This document shows, piece after piece, positions 35,412 through 44,288 of a DNA stretch of 64,000 bases (position 1 is its first letter; the number at the start of each line of letters is the position of its first letter). The position numbers and the translations under genes are program-made. A model generated the notes under the pieces. That model was not told the origin of the DNA. It made no database searches and saw only the letters and a program-made list of their open reading frames with translations. This DNA is from Xanthobacter flavus (GTDB lineage: Bacteria; Pseudomonadota; Alphaproteobacteria; Rhizobiales; Xanthobacteraceae): the NCBI RefSeq assembly GCF_017875275.1, contig NZ_JAGGML010000001.1, positions 1,054,001-1,118,000 of the forward strand, in the 5' to 3' direction.

Positions 35412-37577
35412 ATGACCAGAGAGCTGGCCGGCGCCGCGGAGCATTCAGGGGGAAGCATGTTGATGCCGCACGCGGCGCAGCCGGACGCAACGGTTTCGTC
35501 CCCAGCCGTCGCGACCGGATCCCTCGGATTCACGGTCCGCGACTTCCTGATCGCCACCTTCTACCATATCCGGATCGTACTCCTCGCGGCCGCGCTTCCG
35601 TTCGCCATCGCCATCGGCGCGGCAGCGACGAGCCGCACCGAATACACCGCCTCCAGCCTGCTCATGGTCATCGTGAGCCGCGAGGTCTCCAATTCCCAGA
35701 ACGTGACCGATTCGGGTCCCTCCGTGCTGAGCATCGAGGGCCTCAAGCAGGTCGAATCCGAAGTGCAGATCATCGAGAGCGCGGACGTGGTGCGCGCCAC
35801 GGTGGAGCAGGTGGGCGTGGACCGACTGTTCCCGCCCGGCCGCTTCTCCGCCATCACCCGCATGTTCAGCTCCGACAAGGACGCCATGGACAAGGCGGTG
35901 GAGCGCTTCCAGGCGAGCCTGAGGGCCTCGGTCCTGGCGGATTCCAACGTCATCCGCGTCAGCTTCACCAATCCCGACCGCGAGGTGGCGGTGGAAGCGG
36001 CCGATGCGCTGGTGAAGAACTATCTCTCCGTCCGGCGCCGGCTGTTCGAGAACCCCACGGCCAAGATCCTCAACCTGGAGGTGGAGCGCTTCCGCCAGGA
36101 TCTCAGCTCCGTCGATGCCCAGATCGAGAAGCTCAAGGCCAAGGTCGGGATCATCGAGTTCAGCCAGGATGCCATTCTTGCGTCCAACCAGGTGGACGGC
36201 ATCCTCCAGCGCCGCCGCCAGGTGGCCGAGCGCGAGGTCGCCGTCACCGCCCAGCTCACCGAGGCGGAGAAGCAGCTCGCCGCCTTGCCGGACTCGGTCT
36301 TCGACTTCTCCGAGAAGACCGACGCCCTCCCCGGCGACGAGGACAACAACACTCTCACCAAGCTCCTGCTCGAGCGTGACCGCGTGTCGTCCCAGTACGC
36401 TCCCGGAAGCCAGCTGCTGCGCGATCTCGACCGGCAGATCGCCACCATCCGCGCCCGCATCAAGAGCCGCTCGGAGCGGCGCTACAACACCGATCGCGCG
36501 GTGCGCAATCCGCAGGTCAACTACATCCAGAACATGATCCTGAGCCTGCGGGTGGAGCAGGATTCGCTCTCCCGACAGAAGGACGAGCTGGTGCAGCAGC
36601 AGCGGGTGGCCGAGGAGCGCCTCGCCGCCCTGCGCGCGGCAGAAACGCCCCTCATCGAGCTGAACCGCCGGCGCGATTCCCTCGGCGAGGGTTTCCGCGA
36701 ATATCAGCGCCGCGCGGTGGCCGCCTCCATCGAGGAGGCCGCGGCCCAGTCGCGCCAGTCGTCGGTGCGGGTGGTGCAAGACGCGGGCTCCGCCGTTACC
36801 AAGCGCTCGCTGGCGCTGCCGCTGGTGGCGGCCGGCCTGTTCGCCGGCCTGTTGTTCGGCGGCGCGGCGGGCGCCATCGCCTCCACCCTGCGCACGTCCT
36901 TCATCATGCCAGGCGAGGCCGAGCGGGCGCTCGGGATGCCGGCCATCGCCGTGCTCGACGACACCGGGGAGCAGCCGGACTCCCTCGCCACCGAGCGGGC
37001 CATCAGCAGTTGCGCCACCCTCCTCCTCGACACCCGGATCGATGACCAGCCGCTCCGCGCCATCCACTTCCTGTCCCCCGAGGACGATGACGCCCTGCCG
37101 TGGTTCGCGCGCTCCCTCGCCGAGGAGTTCGCGCGCCAGCGCCAGAAGCGCACCCTCTTCGTCGATCTATGCTCGGCGACGCCCTATCCGCTCGTCGGGG
37201 CCGACAGCGCGGTGCGCGGTGGTGTCGCGGTCGCCGCCACGCCGGTTCCGCTGCTGTGGGTCGCTGCGGAGGCCGACCGCTCGCCGCTTCTCGACCTGCG
37301 CCTGCCCATCGCCGAGGCAGAGATGATGATGGCCGAGCTGAAGCAGGCGTTCGACTGCATCGTCGTCTGCTCCAACCTGCCGCGCGCCTCCCTCGTCACC
37401 CAGCGCTTCTCCCAGCTCGTGGACGGCAATGTGATGGCCGTGCAGGCCGAGCGCACCCGCAAGCCGGCCGCGATCCACCTGCGTGATTCTGTGATCGAGA
37501 GCGGCGGGCTCCTGTTCGGCTTCATCTTCCTCGGCCGCCGCTATTATCTTCCCAACTGGCTGTATAGGCGCGCCTAA
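35412..37577 (+). CDS. Wzc/GumC-like polysaccharide co-polymerase with degenerate kinase domain
   Basis: Chain-length/export protein of 721 aa. TM1 near residues 47-67 (IVLLAAALPFAIAIGAA), Wzz domain about 35-130, long periplasmic coiled coil about 190-440, TM2 about 470-490 (LVAAGLFAGLLFGGAAGAI). The C-terminal part (about 495-721) aligns in layout with bacterial tyrosine kinases: IHFLSPEDDDALPWFARSLAEEF replaces the Walker A strand, KRTLFVDLC keeps Walker A', and FDCIVVCSNLP follows. No GKT/GKS and no Tyr-rich tail are present, so kinase activity seems lost. Start: ATG at 35412 overlaps a GTG at 35409. It would span the periplasm with the Wza-like lipoprotein. Confidence 0.82.
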   Translation: MTRELAGAAEHSGGSMLMPHAAQPDATVSSPAVATGSLGFTVRDFLIATFYHIRIVLLAAALPFAIAIGAAATSRTEYTASSLLMVIVSREVSNSQNVTDSGPSVLSIEGLKQVESEVQIIESADVVRATVEQVGVDRLFPPGRFSAITRMFSSDKDAMDKAVERFQASLRASVLADSNVIRVSFTNPDREVAVEAADALVKNYLSVRRRLFENPTAKILNLEVERFRQDLSSVDAQIEKLKAKVGIIEFSQDAILASNQVDGILQRRRQVAEREVAVTAQLTEAEKQLAALPDSVFDFSEKTDALPGDEDNNTLTKLLLERDRVSSQYAPGSQLLRDLDRQIATIRARIKSRSERRYNTDRAVRNPQVNYIQNMILSLRVEQDSLSRQKDELVQQQRVAEERLAALRAAETPLIELNRRRDSLGEGFREYQRRAVAASIEEAAAQSRQSSVRVVQDAGSAVTKRSLALPLVAAGLFAGLLFGGAAGAIASTLRTSFIMPGEAERALGMPAIAVLDDTGEQPDSLATERAISSCATLLLDTRIDDQPLRAIHFLSPEDDDALPWFARSLAEEFARQRQKRTLFVDLCSATPYPLVGADSAVRGGVAVAATPVPLLWVAAEADRSPLLDLRLPIAEAEMMMAELKQAFDCIVVCSNLPRASLVTQRFSQLVDGNVMAVQAERTRKPAAIHLRDSVIESGGLLFGFIFLGRRYYLPNWLYRRA

Positions 37578-37609
37578 TCTGCACCCTGAAGCTGCAAGAC
37601 ACCACGACA

Positions 37610-37631
37610 AAGGGGCGCATTAGCGCCCCTT
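37610..37631 (+). terminator. Hairpin after the Wzc-like gene
   Basis: AAGGGGCGC (37610-37618) / GCGCCCCTT (37623-37631), ATTA loop, 33 bp after the stop. No U-tract follows, so a partial terminator or mRNA 3' stabiliser. Confidence 0.6.
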
Positions 37632-37838
37632 ATGCATTTGAGCGTCAAAGGCTTCTCTGCACCGCAGCAGGCGCTGCCCCGCCAATAAGCGAACGTTAAC
37701 CATGGCCCTTTAGGGTGCCTTTACCACGTTCGACGGTTCTCGCCGCAGGCTCATCTGTTGACGGTTCGCCAATGGCAGCCGACACACGGTTTGTTTGCGC
37801 GTTAACTATTCGCTTATGATTCGTTCCGGGGGTTATCG
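37632..37838. promoter_or_regulatory. Upstream region of the Wza-like gene
   Basis: About 200 bp of lower GC content with GTTAAC at 37695-37700 and 37801-37806 and TTAA-N7-CTTA at 37802-37816. Likely a separate promoter for the export and polymerase genes downstream; hexamers are not clear. Confidence 0.4.
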
Positions 37839-38708
37839 ATGGTCTTGCCAAAGTGCGACGGGAGAGACACCGCGCGCGGAACGGCACCGGAGATGACCGG
37901 CGCTGCGTCCCGCCGCCGTGCCGCCGCCCCTTGGCGCATCGGGCTCGTCCTCGCGAGCCTTTGTATTCTCAACGGTTGCGCCGCCATCGCGACGTCCCAG
38001 AGCACGGGCACGGAGCCCTTCACCACCGGACACGAACTGCGCTTCACCGAGGTGAATTCCGACCGTTTCAAGCCGTGGACGGACCAGGTGCCGAGCTATC
38101 GGCTCGGTCCGGGCGACAAGATCAAGGTCAAGTATTTCATCACCCGCGAAATGGATGAGGATCTCACCGTCGGTCCCGATGGATCCATCGCGCCGCGGGC
38201 GATCGGCCAGATCCGGGTGGAAGGCAGCAGCCTGTCCAGCGTGCAGGACTACATCCGCCGCGAGTCCCGCAAGGAACTCGTCGACCAGAAGGTGGTGGTG
38301 TCGCTGGAGGAGGCGGTCTCCGCCCGCGTCTATGTGGGCGGGATGGTGGCCCACCCCGGCGCCTTCAAGCTGGCCGACATGGGCACCAGCGTGCTGCAGG
38401 GCATTCTCCAGGCCGGCGGCTTCACCGAGGAGGCGCGCACCGGACAGGTCGCCCTCATCCGCCGCGGCCCCAACAACGAGCCCATGTTGCGCCTCATCAA
38501 CGTGCGCGACGTGATCCAGACCGGATTCGACGCCAACGACGTGCCGCTGGTGACCGGCGACATCATCTACGTGCCGCGCTCCTCCATCGCCGAAGTCAAT
38601 CTCTGGATTGACCAGTTCATCACCAAGGTGGTGCCGTTCCAGCGTCAGTTCAGCTATACGATCGGCTCCTACACCCAGACCGGCGGCGCAAGCTCGCTTC
38701 TGCAGTAG
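37839..38708 (+). CDS. Polysaccharide export outer-membrane lipoprotein, Wza-like
   Basis: Export channel protein of 289 aa. Signal peptide with lipobox LNGC, lipidated C47. Polysaccharide export domain at about 85-165 (YRLGPGDKIKVKYFI, VGPDGSIAPRAIGQIRVEG) followed by one SLBB-type domain (ARVYVGGMVAHPGAFKL; GILQAGGFTEEA). GGGGG precedes the ATG. It would form the outer membrane pore fed by the Wzc-like protein upstream. HfsD/UppC are counterparts in holdfast and unipolar polysaccharide systems. Confidence 0.9.
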   Translation: MVLPKCDGRDTARGTAPEMTGAASRRRAAAPWRIGLVLASLCILNGCAAIATSQSTGTEPFTTGHELRFTEVNSDRFKPWTDQVPSYRLGPGDKIKVKYFITREMDEDLTVGPDGSIAPRAIGQIRVEGSSLSSVQDYIRRESRKELVDQKVVVSLEEAVSARVYVGGMVAHPGAFKLADMGTSVLQGILQAGGFTEEARTGQVALIRRGPNNEPMLRLINVRDVIQTGFDANDVPLVTGDIIYVPRSSIAEVNLWIDQFITKVVPFQRQFSYTIGSYTQTGGASSLLQ

Positions 38709-38781
38709 ACCTGCGCCGACGGGCTGCGGCCGCGCATCATCCGTGCCGCCAGCCGAGCGGCACCCAAAAGGCTGGACCATC

Positions 38782-39591
38782 ATGTTCGCGGAGAGCGAGG
38801 CGGCCGGTTCCGTCCGGACACAGACCTTCCTGAAGGTGCCATTTGACTGCCTGGACGTGGCCGGCGCGGCCAAGGCCATCGCCACCCGCCCGCCGGGAGC
38901 GCCGTTCGCCTATGTGGTGACATCCAACGCCTCCCATCTGGTGCGGCTCAACGAGCGCGGCGATGCACGTTTCGCCGCCGCGCTCGAGGGCGCCGGCCTC
39001 AACACCCTCGATGGCTCGGCACCCCACTGGCTCGCCCGCAACGTCTTCGGCCTGGACATCCCGCTGTGCCCCGGCAGCGACCTGACCACCTACCTGTTCG
39101 AGCATGTCATCACGCCCGACGACGCGGTGACGGTGATCGGCGGCAATGACGAGATGAAGCGCCGCCTCATCGAGCGCTACGGCCTGCGCACCCTCCACAT
39201 GCACGTGCCGCCCATGGGCTTCATCGACGATCCGCAGGCGGTGGAAGCGACCATCCGCTTCGTGGAGGAGCACCCGGCGCGCTATGTCTTCCTCGTGGTG
39301 GGCGCGCCGCGGTCGGAATATCTCGCCCACATGATCCGCGCGCGCGGCAAGGCGGTCGGCACCGGCCTGTGCGTCGGCAGCGCGCTGAACTTCCTCACCG
39401 GGCTGGTGCAGCGGGCGAGCCCCGCCTTCCGCAAGCTCGGCCTCGAATGGCTCTACCGCCTGATCCAGAGCCCCGGCACCCATATCGAACGTGTGTTCGT
39501 GGATTCGCTGCCCATCTTCCGGGTGGCGGCGAAGGCGAAGCTCGATCCCGCCGCCTATGGCATGAAGCCGGCCCCGGCGGACCGCCCCTGA
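38782..39591 (+). CDS. WecG/TagA/CpsF family glycosyltransferase
   Basis: Glycosyltransferase family 26 protein of 269 aa. Family pattern: VTSNASHLVRLNERGDARFAAALEGA then NTLDGSAPHWLAR (the catalytic-region Asp), GGNDEMKRRLIERY, PMGFI, VFLVVGAPRSEYLA and GTGLCVGSALNFLTG. These enzymes add ManNAcA, ManNAc, GlcA or similar to lipid-linked intermediates; HfsJ of the Caulobacter holdfast belongs here. ATG at 38782 is inferred; the frame extends upstream to 38608. Its stop TGA overlaps the next ATG by one base (ATGA-type coupling). Confidence 0.88.
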   Translation: MFAESEAAGSVRTQTFLKVPFDCLDVAGAAKAIATRPPGAPFAYVVTSNASHLVRLNERGDARFAAALEGAGLNTLDGSAPHWLARNVFGLDIPLCPGSDLTTYLFEHVITPDDAVTVIGGNDEMKRRLIERYGLRTLHMHVPPMGFIDDPQAVEATIRFVEEHPARYVFLVVGAPRSEYLAHMIRARGKAVGTGLCVGSALNFLTGLVQRASPAFRKLGLEWLYRLIQSPGTHIERVFVDSLPIFRVAAKAKLDPAAYGMKPAPADRP

Positions 39592-41075
39592 TGGCGGGCG
39601 GGGCGGCGGACACTCCCGGCCCGGGCGGCACCGGCACGCAAGGCAGGAGCCCCGTCACCCGTCCGCGGGTGGTGATGCCCCTGCGGCGGGATGTGGCGGC
39701 CTTCTCCGCCGCCGATGCCGGTCTCGACCACGACGCGGCGCTCGTCGCCAAGTTCGTGCTTGCCGGCACCCTGCCGCTGTTCGCGCAGGTCTTCTACTAT
39801 CTGAACGAGTATCCGCCGCCTTATTTGCTGTCGAAGGCCTGGCCCTTCCTCACCCTGCCGCTCGCTTTCTATGCCGTGGCGCGGCTCAGGCTGCCGGTGA
39901 GCGGCGCCTTCCTCGCCGTGCTCGCCTACGCGCTCGGCTTCACGCCGCTGGTGTCGATGATCCAGCTCGGCAACGGCTTCCTCGACGCGCTGACCACCAC
40001 AATCAAGGCGTGGCCCTTCACCTATTATTTCAGCCTTTCAGCCTTGCTCGCCCTCCTCGCCGTGAACCCCTCCAGCATCCGCAAGATCGTGCTGGCGTTC
40101 GGCGCGGCCACCTTCATCCTCATGGTGCTGATCTATCTCGCGGCACCGACCTCCTGGTATTCCGACAATCCCGCGGACAGCAAGCTGCTGCTCTACGATC
40201 TCGAGCGCGGCTATCGCGTCTACATGCCCATGTTTTTCGGCATGATCCTGGTGTTCTTCCTCGCCCGCTCCTTCATCCTGCGGCGCAACGTGCTGTTCGC
40301 GCTCGGCGTGGCCGCGTCCTTCCTGCCCATGCTGTTCATCTTCAAGCAGCGCGCCGCCATCGGTGCCGCGGTTGTGGTGGTCGCCTTCGGCATGACCATG
40401 TCCCTGCCGCCCATGCTCCGGCGCCTCGTCATCGGCGCGGCGCTGGTGGGTGCTGCCGCGGGCACGGGCCTTGTCGCCTACAAGCTCGGCCTGTTCTCGG
40501 GCTCCCTCGACGGAGCGACCAACGCGCTCGGCGCCTCGCTCTCGGTGCGGCAGAATTCGTCCGCGCTGGCGTTCGGCTTCCTTGGCGACGATCCCATGCG
40601 CTGGACCTTCGGCGTCGGCGCCACCACCCGCTTCAGCACCACCACGCTCAACGACATCTTCGGCAACGAGCAGTTCTTCATCGCCGACCTCGGCTGGATC
40701 GGCGTGATCTTCGAGTACGGGGTGATCGGCGCGGCGCTGCTCGCCGTGCTCTACGGCTGGTGCTTCGTCTATGTGTTCCGGCTGACGCGGGACCTCACCG
40801 ACGCCTTCACCCTCGCCCTCGCCGACTATGTGCTTTACCTCATCGTCAGCTCGGCCGTGTATTCGGTGGTTTTCACCCCCGGAGAACTCGGCGTGGTCAT
40901 GGCGCTCATCGTGTATCTCGACCGCCAGCGGCGCGCCGCGCCCGTCGCGCCGACGACGCCGCCGTCCGGCTTTAGCCGGGGCGCGGAGGCTCATTCCGTC
41001 TCGCGTCACGCCCTGCGCATCGGCGGGCGCGGTGCGCGTCATGTCACGCTCGGGCGCCCCCCGCGCGCAGGTTGA
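39591..41075 (+). CDS. O-antigen ligase/polymerase-like membrane protein (Wzy candidate)
   Basis: Polytopic inner-membrane protein of 494 aa with about 10 hydrophobic segments (FVLAGTLPLFAQVFYYL; YYFSLSALLALLAV; VLIYLAAPTSWYSDNPADS) and a large periplasmic loop near residues 300-360. Start ATG overlaps the TGA of the WecG-family gene. Position between a GT and an acyltransferase in an export cluster suggests a repeat-unit polymerase; Wzy proteins are poorly conserved, so the name rests on topology and context. Basic C-terminal tail of about 40 residues. Confidence 0.7.
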   Translation: MAGGAADTPGPGGTGTQGRSPVTRPRVVMPLRRDVAAFSAADAGLDHDAALVAKFVLAGTLPLFAQVFYYLNEYPPPYLLSKAWPFLTLPLAFYAVARLRLPVSGAFLAVLAYALGFTPLVSMIQLGNGFLDALTTTIKAWPFTYYFSLSALLALLAVNPSSIRKIVLAFGAATFILMVLIYLAAPTSWYSDNPADSKLLLYDLERGYRVYMPMFFGMILVFFLARSFILRRNVLFALGVAASFLPMLFIFKQRAAIGAAVVVVAFGMTMSLPPMLRRLVIGAALVGAAAGTGLVAYKLGLFSGSLDGATNALGASLSVRQNSSALAFGFLGDDPMRWTFGVGATTRFSTTTLNDIFGNEQFFIADLGWIGVIFEYGVIGAALLAVLYGWCFVYVFRLTRDLTDAFTLALADYVLYLIVSSAVYSVVFTPGELGVVMALIVYLDRQRRAAPVAPTTPPSGFSRGAEAHSVSRHALRIGGRGARHVTLGRPPRAG

Positions 41076-41092
41076 GCGGTCGGGAGGCCGGA

Positions 41093-42145
41093 ATGCTTGA
41101 GTCGCTGCAGGTCCTGCGCGCCATCGCCGCCCTCATGGTGGTGGTGTTCCATCTCGGCGCGCCGCTTCAGCGGCTGGGCCTGGAAGCGCCATGGCCGCAA
41201 TCGGGCGCGGCGGGCGTGGACATCTTCTTCGTGCTGTCGGGCTTCCTGATGCTGGTCACCACCTACGGGCGCGACGGCTATACCGGGAGCTTCTACCACA
41301 AGCGTCTCGTGCGCATCGTCCCGCTCTACTGGATCGTGACCACCGCGAGCCTCGCGCTGCTCCTTTTCGCACCACAGCTTGTGAAGAGCGGCAAGGCGGA
41401 GGCCTGGCACATCATCGCCTCCTATCTGTTCCTGCCCGCCCGCCACCCGGTGCTGGGGACGCTGGAGCCCCTCGTGGTGCCCGGCTGGACGCTGAACTAC
41501 GAGATGTTCTTCTACCTGCTCTGGGGCATCGCCCTCCTGCTCCCGCAGGAGCGCCGGCTGGTGGGGGTCGGCGCGGTCATCGCGGGCCTTTCCGTCCTCG
41601 GCCTCGCCCTGCCGAGCGACAACACCTTCTTCGCCTTCTACACCTCGTCCATCATGCTGGAGTTCGTCTTCGGCCTGGGCCTCGGGCTCTGGTATCTGAA
41701 CGGCGCGCCCATTCCGCGCGGCTGGGGCTTCGTGCTGATCGCCTGCGGCTTCGTCTCTCTGCTGTCGCAGGGAGAGGTGCCGCCGGAGACGCGGTGGCTG
41801 AGGTGGGGCGTGCCGGCGGCCATGGTGGTGGCGGGCGCGCTGGTTCTGGAACGGGCCCGCCCGGTGCCGCGGGTCGCCGCGCTGGCGCTTTTGGGCGACG
41901 CTTCCTATTCGCTCTATCTCGTGCACGGCATGGTGCTCTCCGCCGTGGGGCAGGTGTTCGTGCGCCTCGCGCCATCCCTGCCCCTCTCCGGGCCCGCGCT
42001 CTACATCGCCTGCGGCGTCACTGCCGTGGGCGCGGCCATGGTGATCTCCGTGCTGGTCCATCTCTGGGTCGAACGGCCGCTGCTGCGGGTCATGAGCGGC
42101 CGGCGCCCGGTACCCGGCAAGGCCACGGCCGAGCGGCCGGGATGA
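41093..42145 (+). CDS. Acyltransferase 3 family membrane protein (ExoZ-like)
   Basis: Membrane O-acyltransferase of 350 aa, about 10 helices. The signature LRAIAALMVVVFHLG with the catalytic His and AGVDIFFVLSGFLML are present near residues 9-55, followed by FYHKRLVRIVPLYWI. It likely acetylates or succinylates the polysaccharide. ATG at 41093 follows GGGAGG; an upstream TTG at 41072 overlaps the ribosome site. Starts 17 bp after the polymerase-like gene. Confidence 0.88.
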   Translation: MLESLQVLRAIAALMVVVFHLGAPLQRLGLEAPWPQSGAAGVDIFFVLSGFLMLVTTYGRDGYTGSFYHKRLVRIVPLYWIVTTASLALLLFAPQLVKSGKAEAWHIIASYLFLPARHPVLGTLEPLVVPGWTLNYEMFFYLLWGIALLLPQERRLVGVGAVIAGLSVLGLALPSDNTFFAFYTSSIMLEFVFGLGLGLWYLNGAPIPRGWGFVLIACGFVSLLSQGEVPPETRWLRWGVPAAMVVAGALVLERARPVPRVAALALLGDASYSLYLVHGMVLSAVGQVFVRLAPSLPLSGPALYIACGVTAVGAAMVISVLVHLWVERPLLRVMSGRRPVPGKATAERPG

Positions 42146-42329
42146 ACCGGGCGCCCGGCCCCCGGCTTTTTCGCCGCAAGTTACCTTTCCCGCCTTGCCG
42201 AACCCCGGCAAGGTCTGTCTATTCCTACATTCATGACCGATGCTGCACCGCCCAGCGGGGGGCCGGGCGGCCCGGTGTCCGGCAGGCGTTCCGGTCCGCG
42301 ACCGGCGAGAAGCGTGAGGGGGTTTCAAG

Positions 42330-43199
42330 ATGTTGAGACGAGTGAAGAAGCTCGTGAACGAACCGGCATTCCGCGAGGCCCCTCTGACGGTGACGGGGCG
42401 CGCGATCTCCCTCGCCCTGCACGTGGCCCTCGGGCGCAGCCCCATCGCCGAGATCACCCCCGGCGCCCGGCTGAAGCTGCCGGCTGACCTGCGCTTCACC
42501 ACCACCTCCATCTATCTGCTCCGCGACAATGTGGAGCCCGAGGTGCGCTATCTCGACAAGTTCCTGCGGCCCGGCGACGTGTTCGTGGACGTGGGCGCCA
42601 ATATCGGCCTGTTCACCCTGAAGGCGGCGACCATCGTGAGCCGCGTGGTGGCGGCCGAGCCCGGCGCCGACGCGGGCCAGCAGCTCAAGCAGAACCTGGC
42701 GCTCAACGGCTTCAAGAACGTCACCATCGTGCCCAAGGCGATTTCCGACGCGGTGGGCAAGGCCGTGCTGTTCCACAATCCGCTCGGCGACGACCCGCAG
42801 GCCTTCTCGCTCATCAATGACGGGACCAGCACCGAGAGCGAGGAAGTGGAGATCACCACCCTCGACAATCTGGTGGCGGACGCAGGGGTGGCGCGCGTCG
42901 ACTGCATCAAGATCGACGTGGAAGGCGCCGAGGACCGGGTGATCGGCGGCGCGGCGAAGACGCTGGATGCCTTCCATCCGACCGTCATCTTCGAGATGAA
43001 CTGCCCGACCCTCGTGGCGGACGGCGGCGACACCGAGGCGGCCTGGAATGCGCTGGCCGCGCACGGCTATCGCTTCTTCCAGATGGAGGATAACGGCGCG
43101 TTGAAGCCGCTCGCGACCTGCCCCACCGCCTTCGGCAACTATGTGGCGCTGCATCCGCAGGGCCGCGTGCTCTCGGAAGGGGGCGCGCCGGCCGCCTGA
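42330..43199 (+). CDS. FkbM family methyltransferase
   Basis: SAM-dependent methyltransferase of 289 aa. Motifs: DVFVDVGANIGLFTLKAA, VVAAEPGADAG, VDCIKIDVEGAEDRVIGGA (full IDVEG motif) and FHPTVIFEMNCP. It probably O-methylates a sugar of the polymer. It is 184 bp after the acyltransferase on the same strand; GGGGG precedes the start by about 8 nt. The related gene at 43254 faces it, end to end. Confidence 0.85.
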   Translation: MLRRVKKLVNEPAFREAPLTVTGRAISLALHVALGRSPIAEITPGARLKLPADLRFTTTSIYLLRDNVEPEVRYLDKFLRPGDVFVDVGANIGLFTLKAATIVSRVVAAEPGADAGQQLKQNLALNGFKNVTIVPKAISDAVGKAVLFHNPLGDDPQAFSLINDGTSTESEEVEITTLDNLVADAGVARVDCIKIDVEGAEDRVIGGAAKTLDAFHPTVIFEMNCPTLVADGGDTEAAWNALAAHGYRFFQMEDNGALKPLATCPTAFGNYVALHPQGRVLSEGGAPAA

Positions 43200-43253
43200 G
43201 GCATCGCCCGGCGGCTTTTGGCGAACTGTATGCGCCCCGGCGGTGCCGGGGCG

Positions 43254-44027
43254 TCAGTCCGTCCAGTCCTTCAGCCGCGCGATGATCTCCGGCCGCGCGG
43301 CGAAAACGAAATTGTTGACGTAGACCGCATCGCGCCGCGTGCGGGACCCGTCGGGAACCAGCGCCTCGCGGTTCTGGTGGATGACTGGATCGAAGGCGGA
43401 AAGCGGCCTCATGGCGCCCCCGAGGCGGAAGAAGCCCTCATAGCCGAGCGGTGCCAGCATCCGCGCCACGTCGGCCACCGCGCCGGCCCGGTGCCGTTCC
43501 TCGGCCTCCACCAGCAGGGTCGGCCGGCTTTCCGCGAGAACGCGGGTCGCCCCCTGAAGGACGGCGCTCTCATAGCCCTCCACATCGAGCTTGATGAAGC
43601 TCACCGGCACGTCCACGCACGCATCGAGCGGGTTGAGCGCCACCGGCACGTCGTCCACTGTCCCCGACAGGCCGTTGGCGAGATTGCCGTCGATGGTCGC
43701 GAGCGGCGACATCCCCTGCGGGATGTGCAGCACCGCCTCGCCACGGGTGCTGCCCAGCGCGGTCTCGAACAGGCGCAGCCGGCCATCGGCGAGCTCGGCG
43801 GGAAAGCGCAGGCGCAGGATGCGCGCGAGGCGCGGGTTCGGCTCGAAGGCGAGCACGCGCGCGCCGCCCTTCAGCAGCCAGTAGGTGAACAGGCCACGAT
43901 TGGCGCCGATGTCGCACACCGTTTCCCCCGGCGACACCAGAAGCTTCAGCAGCCTGACCTCGCTCGCGGGATCGCGCGCAACGCGCTCGTCGATCCATGG
44001 GCAGGCCAATGCGAACAGCCGCGGCAT
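43254..44027 (-). CDS. FkbM family methyltransferase
   Basis: Second methyltransferase of the cluster, 257 aa from ATG at 44027 (GAAGG upstream). Motifs: TVCDIGANRGLFTYWLLKGG, VLAFEPNPRLARIL, SFIKLDVEGYESAVLQGA. An in-frame CTG at 44060 with AAGGGAG six bases upstream would add LTTFKSILEGR and may be the true start. It is on the strand opposite to the main cluster and likely methylates a sugar of the same polymer. Confidence 0.83.
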   Translation of the reverse strand: MPRLFALACPWIDERVARDPASEVRLLKLLVSPGETVCDIGANRGLFTYWLLKGGARVLAFEPNPRLARILRLRFPAELADGRLRLFETALGSTRGEAVLHIPQGMSPLATIDGNLANGLSGTVDDVPVALNPLDACVDVPVSFIKLDVEGYESAVLQGATRVLAESRPTLLVEAEERHRAGAVADVARMLAPLGYEGFFRLGGAMRPLSAFDPVIHQNREALVPDGSRTRRDAVYVNNFVFAARPEIIARLKDWTD

Positions 44028-44288
44028 GCGGCCTTCAAGAATGGACTTGAACGTCGTCAGAACTCACTCCCTTCCCGGTGCTCCCCACAGCTCCGGAAAC
44101 GAGGTGGAAACCCGCCAGACACCACTCCCATCGGAGCGCGTCGACGCCCAGAATGACATGGCTCCAGTGAATTTACATTGAAGATACTTCAGATATTTTC
44201 ATGCTCGCATGAATAGCCCGGAGGTTGCAGCCCGCGTGCTGCAAAACCGCACGGATACTTTCCTCGATCGGACCTGAGGCAACACGAC
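44028..44288. other. Divergent intergenic region
   Basis: About 260 bp between the FkbM gene and the GmhB-like gene. A/T-rich stretch at 44170-44215 with a small inverted repeat TTCATGC/GCATGAA (44198-44213). Probably contains both promoters; no hexamers are certain. Confidence 0.35.
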
